Source of the DNA: Pseudomonas viridiflava
Lineage (GTDB): Bacteria > Pseudomonadota > Gammaproteobacteria > Pseudomonadales > Pseudomonadaceae
DNA length: 64,000 nucleotides
NCBI RefSeq assembly: GCF_900582625.1
Contig: NZ_UTIQ01000241.1
Coordinates: 372,001 to 436,000 of the forward strand
Direction of reading: 5' to 3'
Below, one piece after another: positions 19,006 to 28,428 of the stretch (position 1 is its first letter; every line of letters begins with the position of its first letter). The notes under the pieces are model-generated. The model was not told the DNA's origin. It saw nothing but the letters and a program-made list of their open reading frames with translations, and ran no database searches. The position numbers and the translations under genes are program-made.

Positions 19006-20373
19006 TTATTCGACGAGGATGGAAGCCATCAACCCGGTTTCCATATGGTCGATCACGTGACAGTGGAACATCCACACGCCTGGATTATCGGCGACCAACG
19101 CCACCCGTGCATTTTCGTTCTTGCCGAGCAGATAGGTGTCGGTGAAGTACGGGATGATTTTCTTGCGGTCCGAACTCAGCACTTTGAAGCTCATGCCGTG
19201 CAGGTGAATGGGGTGCTGGTACTGGGCCATGTTGCGAAACTCGAGGATGTACGTCTGCCCCAGCTTCATTTTGGCGATGGGCCGGTCGGCGCAGGTTTTG
19301 TCGTTGATATCCCAGGCCTTGCCGTTGATTTGCCAGAACGCCGGCGCGCGGCCGTTGGTGGTCACCGACACAGCGCCCACCCACTCGAATTTGAAGTCGA
19401 GCACTTCGGCGTTCTGCAAATCCGGTTCCGGAATCGGGTTGGCCGGCAGTTGCGGCGGCCAGTCGCCAGCCACTTCGTCGCTCGGCACCGAGCGGAACGT
19501 GGCCAGGCGCACCGGGCCGTTGCGCAGCGGCAACTCAACGCCCGCCTCGGGCACTTTCAACGCCAGGCATACGCGCATACCCGGGCCTATCCAGTATTCC
19601 TTGCCGAACGGGCGCGGCTCAATCGGGTTGCCGTCCAACGCATACAAACGTGCATCAGCGCCTGGCAAGTTGAGGCGGTAGGTCACGGTGTTGTCGAGGT
19701 TAAAAATGCGCAACCGCACGATCTGCCCAGCCGGCAAATCGATAGTCGGCAAGTGCTCGGCATTGATCGTCGAGTAGCTGCCCGCCGTACCGCCGCGCGC
19801 GGCTTCACGGGGAATGCTGAAGGGCGTGAACGCGCCTTCGGCATCGATGTGCCAGGTTTTCAGGCTGAGCGAGCGTTCATGCTTGAAGCCGGTCGGCTCG
19901 CGCTCTTCCACCACCAGCGGCCCGACCAGGCCGTGGCCCAATTGTTGGCTGCTTAGCACGTGGGGGTGGTACCAGAAATTACCAGCGTCCTGGGTGCGGA
20001 ATTGGTAGTCGAAGTACTCGCCCGGCAACACCGGCAATTGCGACACATAGGGCACGCCGTCCATTTCCAACGGCAGGCGGATGCCATGCCAGTGGATGGT
20101 GGTGGGTTCGCTGAGTTTGTTGATAAAGCGCACCCGCAACCAATCGCCCTGACGGCTGCGCAGCTCAACGCCTGGCGCCGAACCGTTATAGGCCCAGGCC
20201 GGGGTTTTGTGACCGGCCACCAGTTCCAAATCCATGGGCGCGGCGATCAATTCGTAATCATGGGTCGTGCTGCCCAGCGGCCGTCCAAGCCAATAACGTA
20301 CTCCTCCGGCACCAAGGCCAACGGCGGTCAAACCGAGCAGGCCACCGAGAATTTGTCGACGTGTAAAAGACAT
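19006..20373 (-). CDS. multicopper oxidase, Tat-exported
   Basis: A 455-residue periplasmic copper oxidase of the CueO/SufI/laccase type. The N-terminus SFTRRQILGGLLGLTAVG is a twin-arginine signal. Copper-binding motifs appear in order: IHWHGIRLP (about 95-103), WYHPHVLSSQQ (about 135-145), HPIHLHGMSF (about 385-394) and HCHVIDHMETG (about 434-444, with the type 1 Cys and axial Met). All four are intact, so it is probably active. ATG 20373 is preferred over GTG 20385. The loop lacks the Met-rich insert of CueO, so cuprous oxidase activity is not implied. It is transcribed ahead of tadA, as I recall for PA3768-PA3767. Confidence 0.9.
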   Translation of the reverse strand: MSFTRRQILGGLLGLTAVGLGAGGVRYWLGRPLGSTTHDYELIAAPMDLELVAGHKTPAWAYNGSAPGVELRSRQGDWLRVRFINKLSEPTTIHWHGIRLPLEMDGVPYVSQLPVLPGEYFDYQFRTQDAGNFWYHPHVLSSQQLGHGLVGPLVVEEREPTGFKHERSLSLKTWHIDAEGAFTPFSIPREAARGGTAGSYSTINAEHLPTIDLPAGQIVRLRIFNLDNTVTYRLNLPGADARLYALDGNPIEPRPFGKEYWIGPGMRVCLALKVPEAGVELPLRNGPVRLATFRSVPSDEVAGDWPPQLPANPIPEPDLQNAEVLDFKFEWVGAVSVTTNGRAPAFWQINGKAWDINDKTCADRPIAKMKLGQTYILEFRNMAQYQHPIHLHGMSFKVLSSDRKKIIPYFTDTYLLGKNENARVALVADNPGVWMFHCHVIDHMETGLMASILVE

Positions 20374-20626
20374 GGGTACAGACACCTTTTGACGATAAGG
20401 GACTTCGCTGGCCCATCAGGAATTCAGGTAGTGGCCGGTCTCTGGTGGACCGGCTTCGAGAAGCGGATTGGCACGTAAGGCCGCCGCGCATTATGACGAA
20501 CACCTGGCGATCTTGCATGCCTGCGGTCAACCCGCAGCGGCCACGATCGGCCGTTCAAAGATACGGCGGGCCAGCGAAGGCGCGCCGTATGTGAGGCGTG
20601 CCGGCAGCGACGCTGCCGACGAGGAC

Positions 20627-22750
20627 TTACCAGTTGTAGCTGAGCTTGGCCGTGATTTCGCGCCCCGGGTTGTAGTAGTTGGCGGTGCCGGAGCCGACCA
20701 CGTGCTGCTCGTCCAGCAGGTTGCTGACGTTAAGCGCCAGGTCGGTGCCTTTGTAGAGCTTGTAGTTGAGGGCGGCGTCGAAGAGGGTTTCGCCGTCGCT
20801 TTTGCCGGTGTTGGCGGCATCGTAGTAGTACGAACCGACGTAACGCGCACCCAAGCCGACGCTTACGTCCGTCGCCGGGATGTCGTAGTAGGTCCATAGC
20901 GACGCCGAGTGCTTGGGCGTGGCGACGAACTGGTTGCCCTTGATCGAGCTGCCGTCGTAGGACGTGCCGCGAACCACTTCGGAATCTGTGTAGGAATAGC
21001 CGCCAAGCACGCTGACGTTTTCAGTGATTTCGGCTTTTGCTTCCAGATCAACTCCGCGAGCGCGTGACTCCCCAATAACTCGTTGCTGAATACCCGCGCC
21101 CGGCACCACCACGGAAATGGTGACGTTTTCCTGGGTCAGGTCATAAACGGCTGCCGAGAAGATTGCGTTCATGCCCATCGGCGCGTACTTGGCGCCCACT
21201 TCGTACTGGTTACCGGTCTTCGGTGTAACGCCCACTTCAGGCGGCGCTACCGATTCCACATAGCTGATGTAGGTTGAAATTTCGTCCGTAACGATAAAAG
21301 TCAGGGCCCCGCGATACGACGTCTCAGCGAAGTTATCCGACTCTTTGGCATCGCTGATATCGGTCACCGACAAATCCATAAAGTCGCGACGGGCGCCGGC
21401 AGTGAGGATGACGCGCTCATAAAAAGACAGGTTCTGCTGAGCGAACAGCGCCTTGTTTTTTGCGTCGGTCTTGTTGTCGGCATACGGGGCAACGCCCCGA
21501 GCCACGCCGGTGTAGACCGGACGGGAAAGATCAATCGGCGACGCACCGGTGTACACCGACTTCTCCGTTTTCGAAGAATCCAGGTACTCAACGCCGGCCA
21601 CCGAGCTGCTGTCGATATTCTCGAAGCGGTGATCGTATTGCAGCATCACGTTGCCGTTGAACTGATGAGCCTCGGTGTCCGTGCCGAATTGATCGCGCGC
21701 CACGACGGAGCCGGTACGCGTGGACGAGTCGTTGACGTACACGTAGCCGAAGTCATCGTTCACTTCGCTGTAACGCAGATTGCTGCGCAGCGTGAAACCG
21801 TTATCGAAGTCATGGGACACGTTGCCGCTGAGACTGGTGCGCTCAACGTGGTGGAAGTTGTAGCTGGGCTCACCGTAAAAGTCGTCGCGGTCGTATTCCT
21901 TGTCCAACGGATAGCCGCCGCTATTCGGCGTGCTGTCGGTTTTCAGATAATCGAGAACCACGGTGGCTTTGGTGAAATCCGTGGGTGCCCAGGTCAAACC
22001 GCCCATGGCAAAGCGGTTGTCGTCCTGCGAGTGGTCGTATTCGCGATCACTGTTTTGCATCTTGGCGGTGAAGCGACCGGCGACGGTCTTTTCCTCGTTC
22101 AGCGCGTCGCCCACGTCGATCCCGGTTTCCTTGTGGTTATAGGAACCGTAGGTCACGTAGCCTTGGCCGAAGCTATTGAAGCGCGGCTGTTTGGTAACGA
22201 AGTTAACCGAACCACCTGGATCGGCCGGGCCGAACAGCGTGGAGTTGGCGCCACGCAGGATTTCGATACGCTCGTAGGCGAACGGTTCTTCACGAACGCC
22301 GCGCATGGAGCTAAGCGTCAAACCATCGCGGTAGGTGGTGGCTTGGAAGCCGCGAATCTGGAAGTAATCGTTACGGTCATCGGAGCCGTAATAGTCGGTA
22401 ATCACACCCGGCGTGTACTGCAACGCCTCTTCGGTGGTGCTAACGCTGCGCTGTTCCATCTCTTTCTGGGTCACGACCGAAACCGAAGCCGGCGTGTTAA
22501 GGATGCTGGTGGCGACTTTGCCGCCTACCCACAATTCTTGCGCCACCACGGTTTGCGAGTCGTCGCCGCTGTCGGCGCTGGCATCAACGATGATGGGCGC
22601 AAGGCGGTACGCGCCGTCTTCTGTCGCCGCCGCCTCTTCAGCTTTCACACCGATAGGCGCCCCGGCCAATGGCACACAAAGCATCACGGCAGCGGCCGTG
22701 CGCTGCCTGGCCGAACGGCCGTTCACAAACCCGGTTTTGTTTTTGCGCAT
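20627..22750 (-). CDS. TonB-dependent siderophore receptor
   Basis: Outer-membrane receptor of 707 residues for a ferric siderophore. It has a signal peptide (about 1-37), then a TonB-box region (about 50-60), a plug domain (about 75-180, with TPASVSVVTQKEMEQRS, YFQIRGFQATTYRDG and RIEILRGANSTLFGPADPGG) and a 22-strand barrel ending in YNPGREITAKLSYNW, whose final aromatic residue serves outer-membrane insertion. It resembles FhuA/FpvB-type receptors, but the ligand cannot be named. The gene sits between the multicopper oxidase and guaA, which I recall as neighbours in P. aeruginosa, so it may be a lineage insertion. No sigma/anti-sigma signalling extension or regulator gene is present. Confidence 0.92.
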   Translation of the reverse strand: MRKNKTGFVNGRSARQRTAAAVMLCVPLAGAPIGVKAEEAAATEDGAYRLAPIIVDASADSGDDSQTVVAQELWVGGKVATSILNTPASVSVVTQKEMEQRSVSTTEEALQYTPGVITDYYGSDDRNDYFQIRGFQATTYRDGLTLSSMRGVREEPFAYERIEILRGANSTLFGPADPGGSVNFVTKQPRFNSFGQGYVTYGSYNHKETGIDVGDALNEEKTVAGRFTAKMQNSDREYDHSQDDNRFAMGGLTWAPTDFTKATVVLDYLKTDSTPNSGGYPLDKEYDRDDFYGEPSYNFHHVERTSLSGNVSHDFDNGFTLRSNLRYSEVNDDFGYVYVNDSSTRTGSVVARDQFGTDTEAHQFNGNVMLQYDHRFENIDSSSVAGVEYLDSSKTEKSVYTGASPIDLSRPVYTGVARGVAPYADNKTDAKNKALFAQQNLSFYERVILTAGARRDFMDLSVTDISDAKESDNFAETSYRGALTFIVTDEISTYISYVESVAPPEVGVTPKTGNQYEVGAKYAPMGMNAIFSAAVYDLTQENVTISVVVPGAGIQQRVIGESRARGVDLEAKAEITENVSVLGGYSYTDSEVVRGTSYDGSSIKGNQFVATPKHSASLWTYYDIPATDVSVGLGARYVGSYYYDAANTGKSDGETLFDAALNYKLYKGTDLALNVSNLLDEQHVVGSGTANYYNPGREITAKLSYNW

Positions 22751-22842
22751 GCTTGCGATCCTTGATCTTCAACAACGTCAGCCGAAGGAACTCAGTGCAC
22801 CGCGAGCAAAGCGGCGCCATCCCAAAATTTTCGGAAGAGATT

Positions 22843-22870
22843 GTATTAGAAAATAACTCGCAAATGACAA
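22843..22870 (-). promoter_or_regulatory. candidate promoter of the TonB receptor gene
   Basis: On the minus strand TTGTCA and TAATAC are 16 bases apart, in a clearly AT-rich stretch (22825-22910) inside GC-rich DNA. I looked for a Fur box here and saw only weak partial matches. Confidence 0.4.
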
Positions 22871-22930
22871 AGATACGCAAACACAAACGAGAAAATATTT
22901 TTCTCCCGTGAATACCCGTTTCGCGCCCAC

Positions 22931-22960
22931 AAAAAAGCCCGCAGTTACGCGGGCTTTTCG
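22931..22960 (-). terminator. terminator of guaBA
   Basis: The stem AAAAGCCCGC/GCGGGCTTTT with loop AGTTAC lies 20 bases past the guaA stop. On the minus strand it is followed by TTTTTT. Confidence 0.85.
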
Positions 22961-22980
22961 GCAGATAACCGAGGGAAGCG

Positions 22981-24558
22981 TTACTCCCACTCAATCGTCG
23001 CAGGCGGCTTGCTCGACACGTCGTAGGTGACGCGCGAAATGCCTTCGATCTCGTTGATGATCCGGCCACTCACCGTTTCAAGCAGTTCGTAGGGCAGGTG
23101 CGCCCAACGTGCGGTCATGAAGTCGATGGTTTCCACGGCGCGCAACGCCACAACCCAGGCGTAACGGCGACCATCACCGACCACGCCGACCGATTTCACC
23201 GGCTGGAATACAACGAAGGCCTGGCTGACCTTGTGGTACCAGTCGGCTTTGCGCAGTTCTTCGATAAAGATGTGGTCGGCACGGCGCAGCAGGTCGGCAT
23301 ATTCCTTTTTCACTTCGCCGAGAATGCGCACGCCCAGGCCCGGACCGGGGAACGGGTGGCGGTACACCATGTCGTACGGCAGGCCGAGTTCCAGGCCCAG
23401 ACGGCGCACTTCATCTTTGAACAGTTCGCGCAGCGGCTCGACCAACTTCAGGTTCATTTCTTCTGGCAGGCCGCCCACGTTGTGGTGCGACTTGATCACG
23501 TGGGCCTTGCCGCTTTTGGCGCCAGCCGACTCGATCACGTCCGGGTAAATGGTGCCCTGAGCGAGGTACTTGATGTTATCGAGCTTGTTGGACTCGGCAT
23601 CGAATACGTCGATAAAGGTGCGGCCGATGATTTTGCGTTTTTTCTCGGGGTCCGCTTCGCCGGCCAAGTTGTCGAGGAACTGCTCTTCGGCATTGGCGCG
23701 AATCACTTTGACGCCCATGTTTTCAGCAAACATGGCCATCACTTGCTCGCCTTCGTGCAGACGCAGCAGGCCGTTGTCGACAAATACGCAGGTCAGCTGG
23801 TCGCCAATGGCTTTGTGCAGCAGGGCAGCTACGACGGACGAATCCACACCGCCAGACAAGCCGAGCAGCACGTTGTCGGTGCCGACCTGGGCGCGAACCT
23901 GGGCGATGGCGTCTTCGGCGATTTTCGACGGCGTCCACAGCGCTTCGCACTCGCAGATATCGAGAATAAAGCGCGACAGAATGCGGCCGCCTTGCTTGGT
24001 GTGGGTCACTTCCGGGTGGAACTGCACGCCGTAGTAACGACGCTCGTCGCTGAACATGCCGGCGATCGGGCAGCTCGGGGTGCTGGCCAGAATGTGGAAG
24101 TCTTCCGGCATTTTGGTGACCTTGTCACCGTGGCTCATCCACACATCGAGACCGAGCACGCCGTCGGCGTCGACGTGGTCTTCAATGCCGTCGAGCAGGC
24201 GGCTTTTGCCGACCACGTCGACACGGGCGTAACCGAATTCACGCAGCTCGGAACCTTCAACCTTGCCGCCCAGCTGCTCGGCCATGGTTTGCATGCCGTA
24301 GCAAATACCGAAAACCGGCACGCCAAGATCGAACACCGCTTGCGGGCAACGCGGGCTGTTGGCGACGTGCACCGACTCCGGGCCGCCAGCGAGAATCACA
24401 CCCTTGGGCGCAAATTCGCGGATTGCATCTTCGTCCATGTCGAACGGATGCAATTCGCAGTACACGCCGATCTCGCGCACGCGGCGAGCAATCAGTTGGG
24501 TGTACTGAGAGCCGAAATCGAGGATCAGGATGCGGTGGGCGTGAATATCGAGGGCCAT
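22981..24558 (-). CDS. guaA: GMP synthase (glutamine-hydrolysing)
   Basis: Converts XMP to GMP with glutamine and ATP. The 525 residues contain an N-terminal class I amidotransferase (about 8-205; nucleophile Cys86 in GICYGMQTM, and GVQFHPEVTHT). The ATP pyrophosphatase domain follows (LSGGVDSSVVAALLHKA, about 235-251). The C-terminal dimerisation domain has RHPFPGPGLGVRILGE and ends in KPPATIEWE. It is the second gene of a guaB-guaA operon, 98 bases after guaB, and is followed by a terminator. Confidence 0.98.
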   Translation of the reverse strand: MALDIHAHRILILDFGSQYTQLIARRVREIGVYCELHPFDMDEDAIREFAPKGVILAGGPESVHVANSPRCPQAVFDLGVPVFGICYGMQTMAEQLGGKVEGSELREFGYARVDVVGKSRLLDGIEDHVDADGVLGLDVWMSHGDKVTKMPEDFHILASTPSCPIAGMFSDERRYYGVQFHPEVTHTKQGGRILSRFILDICECEALWTPSKIAEDAIAQVRAQVGTDNVLLGLSGGVDSSVVAALLHKAIGDQLTCVFVDNGLLRLHEGEQVMAMFAENMGVKVIRANAEEQFLDNLAGEADPEKKRKIIGRTFIDVFDAESNKLDNIKYLAQGTIYPDVIESAGAKSGKAHVIKSHHNVGGLPEEMNLKLVEPLRELFKDEVRRLGLELGLPYDMVYRHPFPGPGLGVRILGEVKKEYADLLRRADHIFIEELRKADWYHKVSQAFVVFQPVKSVGVVGDGRRYAWVVALRAVETIDFMTARWAHLPYELLETVSGRIINEIEGISRVTYDVSSKPPATIEWE

Positions 24559-24656
24559 GATTCAGTCTCGTCTAATCAATCGGTAACAGTCGTGGTTCAG
24601 AAACAACTCGGGGCTGAATAGAACAGCCCCGGTTGCTTAACGATTTGCTTGAAGGC

Positions 24657-26126
24657 TCAACCTACGCGGTAGTTCGGCGCCTCTTTCGTGATCTGCACAT
24701 CGTGCACATGCGACTCGGCCATGCCCGCGCCGGTGATGCGCACGAACTCAGGCTCAGTCCGCATCTGCTCGATGGTGGCGCAGCCGGTGTAGCCCATGGA
24801 TGCACGCAGGCCACCCATCAGTTGATGGATGATCGCGGCAAGCGGGCCTTTGTACGGCACGCGACCTTCGATGCCTTCAGGCACCAGCTTTTCAGCACCG
24901 GCAGCGGAGTCCTGGAAGTAGCGGTCGGACGAGCCCTGGGTCTGTGCCATGGCGCCCAGCGAGCCCATGCCACGGTAGGCCTTGTAGGAACGGCCCTGGA
25001 ACAGTTCGACTTCGCCCGGCGCTTCTTCAGTACCGGCGAACATCGAGCCCATCATCACGCAGGACGCACCGGCAACGATGGCTTTGGACAGGTCACCGGA
25101 GAAGCGGATGCCGCCGTCGGCAATCAACGGCACGCCGGTGCCTTCAAGGGCAGCAGCAACGTTGGAAACGGCGGAAATTTGCGGAACGCCAACACCAGCA
25201 ACGATACGGGTAGTGCAGATCGAGCCTGGGCCGATACCGACTTTCACCGCATCAGCGCCCGCTTCGGCCAGCGCCTTGGCGGCGGCGCCGGTGGCGATAT
25301 TGCCGCCGATGACCTGCACGTCCGGGAAGTTCTGTTTAACCCAACGCACGCGGTCGATCACGCCTTTGGAGTGACCGTGGGCAGTGTCGACCACCACCAC
25401 GTCAACACCGGCAGCGACCAGCGCAGTCACGCGGTCAGCGGTGTCGGCGCCAGTGCCGACCGCCGCGCCAACACGCAGACGACCTTGGTCATCTTTGCAG
25501 GCGAAGGGGTAAGCCTTGGCTTTTTCGATGTCGTTGACGGTCATCATGCCTTTGAGGTTGAAGGCTTCGTCGACGATCAGAACGCGCTCGATGCGGTGCT
25601 TGTGCAGCAGCTCGCGGGCTTCCTGTTTGTCGGCGCCTTCACGCACGGTGACCAGACGCTCTTTAGGCGTCATCACGTCGCGGACCTTGGCATCCAGACG
25701 GCTTTCGAAACGCACGTCACGGGAAGTGACGATGCCCACCAGATCGCCGTTGTGCAGCACGGGCACACCGGAGATGTTGTTCTGGCGGGTAAGGTCGAAC
25801 AGATCACGCACGGTGGCGTCGGCTTCGATGGTGATTGGATCTTTCACCACGCCGCTTTCGAAGCGCTTCACTTTGCGCACTTCGGCAGCTTGCTGCTCGA
25901 TGGTCATGTTCTTGTGGATGATGCCGATGCCGCCTTCCTGCGCCATGGCAATGGCCAGACGGGATTCGGTAACGGTATCCATCGCTGCGGAAATCAGCGG
26001 AATGTTCAGTTCAATACCACGGGTCAGTCGAGTTTTGAGGCTGACGTCTTTAGGCAGAACTTCGGAATAACCTGGAATAAGAAGGACGTCGTCGAAGGTT
26101 AGAGCTTCTTGACTGATACGCAGCAT
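24657..26126 (-). CDS. guaB: inosine-5'-monophosphate dehydrogenase
   Basis: NAD-dependent oxidation of IMP to XMP, the committed step of guanine nucleotide synthesis. The 489 residues show LTFDDVLLIPGYSEVLP at the N-terminus, a CBS pair (about 95-205), the active-site loop GPGSICTTRIVAGVGVPQ (catalytic Cys at about 304) and the flap region with YRGMGSLGAM. It heads the guaBA operon behind a strong promoter at 26163-26191. The GGGAG ribosome-binding motif is about 9 bases from the ATG. Confidence 0.98.
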   Translation of the reverse strand: MLRISQEALTFDDVLLIPGYSEVLPKDVSLKTRLTRGIELNIPLISAAMDTVTESRLAIAMAQEGGIGIIHKNMTIEQQAAEVRKVKRFESGVVKDPITIEADATVRDLFDLTRQNNISGVPVLHNGDLVGIVTSRDVRFESRLDAKVRDVMTPKERLVTVREGADKQEARELLHKHRIERVLIVDEAFNLKGMMTVNDIEKAKAYPFACKDDQGRLRVGAAVGTGADTADRVTALVAAGVDVVVVDTAHGHSKGVIDRVRWVKQNFPDVQVIGGNIATGAAAKALAEAGADAVKVGIGPGSICTTRIVAGVGVPQISAVSNVAAALEGTGVPLIADGGIRFSGDLSKAIVAGASCVMMGSMFAGTEEAPGEVELFQGRSYKAYRGMGSLGAMAQTQGSSDRYFQDSAAGAEKLVPEGIEGRVPYKGPLAAIIHQLMGGLRASMGYTGCATIEQMRTEPEFVRITGAGMAESHVHDVQITKEAPNYRVG

Positions 26127-26162
26127 GGCGGGGGCTCCCGGACGGGAAAATGGAAGCGCGCC

Positions 26163-26191
26163 ATTATACCCACGCGGGTAGCTTGGCTCAA
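26163..26191 (-). promoter_or_regulatory. sigma70 promoter of guaBA
   Basis: On the minus strand TTGAGC, a 17-base spacer and a perfect TATAAT lie about 40 bases before the guaB start. It is among the best promoter matches in the window. Confidence 0.75.
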
Positions 26192-26248
26192 TGCAAAAGG
26201 TGAATTAGATGAAGTGGGCTTTTCCAAAACAAACTCAACTGCTCTACT

Positions 26249-26363
26249 CCCCTCTCCCGCGTGCGGGAGAGGGGCCGGGGGTGAGGGCCAGCCGTCACGC
26301 AGATCAAAACAAAAGCCCCTCGCCTAGCCGGCCGCCCCTAGCCCTCTCCCTAAGGGAGAGGGG
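26249..26363. repeat. two inverted-repeat elements of the CCCTCTCCC type
   Basis: A palindrome CCCCTCTCCCGC/GCGGGAGAGGGG at 26249-26274 and a second, CCCTCTCCC-TAA-GGGAGAGGG, at 26342-26363, flank about 65 bases. Each could form a hairpin. This pattern is widespread as an intergenic repeat in Pseudomonas. The pair lies between the end of the zinc-ribbon gene and guaB. Confidence 0.6.
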
Positions 26364-26383
26364 ACTGACCGAGTAAGCCTCGC

Positions 26384-26938
26384 TTACTCCCAATCAACCA
26401 CCACTTCCCGCACCCCAAACCGCAACCGCTCGCCAAACTCTTCTATAAAGGAAGGCTTGAACGCCGCCTCGCCCCAGTTATTGAAAATAAACCCCAGGTT
26501 GGAAAACCCGCACGGCTGCAAAAACAGAAACCCATTGATGTCATCTTCAAATCCGCACAGCGGGCAAGTGAAGTTGTCGCTGACCTTGGGCATCCACTCG
26601 TCCAGGCTGTCGAACAGCGCCTCGCCCACTTCCTTGCGGCACTGCGGGCAGCCGGCTTCTTCATGGAAGTTCTTCGTCGGCGTATAGATGCAGCGTTTGG
26701 TCACTACCTCCAAGCCATTCACCGGCTGGCCAAACGGTAATCGCTCGGGATGCAAAACAATGCGTCTGGCGCCTGCAGCAATGGCGTAGGCCATGCGGTT
26801 GCCGGTGCGCCCGCAGGTGCTCAGCTCGGGCTCGACAATGTTGCGCTGCACCAGCCAACGCAGCATCAGCCGCGCCCGCGCCTCGTGGTTGGGAAAGGTG
26901 GAAATCTGTGGCACCAGAATGCGTTGTTGCTCAGCCAT
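26384..26938 (-). CDS. conserved zinc-ribbon protein of unknown function
   Basis: A 184-residue soluble protein. Two CxxC pairs, GCPQCRKE and FTCPLCGFEDD (about residues 112-152), form a likely zinc ribbon. The C-terminal part is acidic and aromatic (GFSNLGFIFNNWGEAAF). Related Pseudomonas proteins are, from memory, labelled sugar ABC transporter ATPase, but no Walker motifs or ABC signature are visible, so that name is not supported. Start at 26938 (MAEQQRILVPQ). An upstream in-frame ATG at 26956 would add six residues. It is divergent from xseA across 83 bases. Confidence 0.7.
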   Translation of the reverse strand: MAEQQRILVPQISTFPNHEARARLMLRWLVQRNIVEPELSTCGRTGNRMAYAIAAGARRIVLHPERLPFGQPVNGLEVVTKRCIYTPTKNFHEEAGCPQCRKEVGEALFDSLDEWMPKVSDNFTCPLCGFEDDINGFLFLQPCGFSNLGFIFNNWGEAAFKPSFIEEFGERLRFGVREVVVDWE

Positions 26939-27021
26939 GCTCGGCCCCGAAATCAAAACAGCGCGCAGTTTAACAGCCCGCGCCTTTGGCTCACGGCGCG
27001 TAAGCCTCTATTATGCCCGCC

Positions 27022-28401
27022 ATGATCAAAGACCCGTTCCAACGCCTCGGCCTTGACCGCGAAGTGCTCACCGTCAGCCAACTCAACGGCCGCGCCCGCG
27101 TTTTGCTGGAAGACGTGTTCAGCAATATCTGGGTTGAAGGTGAAATATCCAACCTGGCCAAGCCTGCCTCCGGCCATGTGTATTTCACCCTTAAAGACAG
27201 CAATGCCCAGGTGCGTTGCGCGCTGTTCCGCCAGAACGCCGCCCGCGTACGCCAGGCCTTACGCGACGGCTTGGCCGTCAAGGTACGCGGCAAGGTTTCG
27301 CTGTTCGAAGGCCGCGGTGATTACCAGCTGATTCTCGACAGCGTAGAGCCGGCCGGCGACGGCGCGCTGCGTCTGGCCTTCGAGGCATTGAAAGAAAAGC
27401 TCAGCAGCGAAGGCCTGTTCTCCGCCGAGAACAAAGTGCCCCTGCCCGCTCACCCGCAACGCATCGGCATCGTCAGCTCGCCGACCGGCGCGGTTATCCG
27501 CGACATCATCAGCGTGTTCAGCCGCCGCGCGCCGCACATTCAACTGACGCTGATCCCCACTGCCGTGCAGGGCCGCGAAGCCACCGGGCAAATTGTTCGT
27601 GCCTTGCAGCTCGCCGACCGGCGCGGCTTTGACGCCTTGATCCTGGCCCGAGGCGGCGGCTCGCTCGAAGACCTCTGGTGCTTCAATGAAGAAGTGGTAG
27701 CCCGCGCCATTGCCGCCTGCGAAACCCCGATCATCAGCGCCGTCGGCCATGAAACCGATGTATCGATCAGCGACTTCGTCGCCGACGTTCGCGCCCCTAC
27801 ACCGTCCGCCGCGGCAGAACTGCTGGCGCCCGACGCCAACGAGTTGGTGCAACGGCTGACAAGCCTGCACCGCCGCCTGGTAATGCGCATGCACAACCGC
27901 ATCGAGCGCGAACGCCTGCGCCTGGACGGCATCAGCCGCCGCCTGCGCCACCCCGGCGAACGCCTGCGCCAGCAAGCACAACGACTGGACGACCTCGACA
28001 TGCGCCTGCGCCGTGCCTTCGTCACGCATCGGCAAAATTGCCAGGACCGCCTGATCCGCCTCGACATGCGCCTGGCCGCGCAGCACCCCGGCCGCGCCCT
28101 GGCTTTATTGCGCCAACGCCTCGACGGCCTCAACGAACGGTTGCCACGCGCCATGCGTGAAGCGCTGAAAGACCGGCGCCAGCAGCTGCACAGCCAAGCG
28201 CAAACACTCAACGCCATTAGCCCGCTGGCAACGCTCGGCCGCGGCTACAGCATTCTGCTCGACGACAAAGGCCACGCCATTCGCAACGCCGCGCAAACCA
28301 AGCCCGGCCAACGCCTTAAAGCGCGCCTGGGCGAAGGCGAGCTCGACGTGCGCGTAGAAGATAACCACCTGACCCCGGTGACCTTGTCACTGCTGGACTG
28401 A
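27022..28401 (+). CDS. xseA: exodeoxyribonuclease VII large subunit
   Basis: Large subunit of the single-strand-specific exonuclease that works in mismatch repair and cross-link processing with XseB. The 459 residues show the OB fold (VEGEISNLAKPASGHVYFTLKD, about 33-54) and the catalytic domain (RIGIVSSPTGAVIRDI, LILARGGGSLEDLWCFN, ISAVGHETDVSISDFVADVRAPTPSAAAEL). A long coiled coil (about 280-400) and LATLGRGYSIL follow. I prefer ATG 27022 (MIKDPFQRLGL) to 27013, because family proteins begin there. xseB is not in the window. Confidence 0.96.
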   Translation: MIKDPFQRLGLDREVLTVSQLNGRARVLLEDVFSNIWVEGEISNLAKPASGHVYFTLKDSNAQVRCALFRQNAARVRQALRDGLAVKVRGKVSLFEGRGDYQLILDSVEPAGDGALRLAFEALKEKLSSEGLFSAENKVPLPAHPQRIGIVSSPTGAVIRDIISVFSRRAPHIQLTLIPTAVQGREATGQIVRALQLADRRGFDALILARGGGSLEDLWCFNEEVVARAIAACETPIISAVGHETDVSISDFVADVRAPTPSAAAELLAPDANELVQRLTSLHRRLVMRMHNRIERERLRLDGISRRLRHPGERLRQQAQRLDDLDMRLRRAFVTHRQNCQDRLIRLDMRLAAQHPGRALALLRQRLDGLNERLPRAMREALKDRRQQLHSQAQTLNAISPLATLGRGYSILLDDKGHAIRNAAQTKPGQRLKARLGEGELDVRVEDNHLTPVTLSLLD

Positions 28402-28428
28402 CTTCCCACTCTTTATTCAGGCTTGCCC

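Noticed and set aside
22825..22910. Fur box upstream of the TonB receptor
   Set aside because: Best alignments reach only about 9 of 14-15 positions, too weak to call despite the likely iron role of the gene.
23098..24621. 507-residue open frame opposite guaA
   Set aside because: Antisense shadow of guaA.
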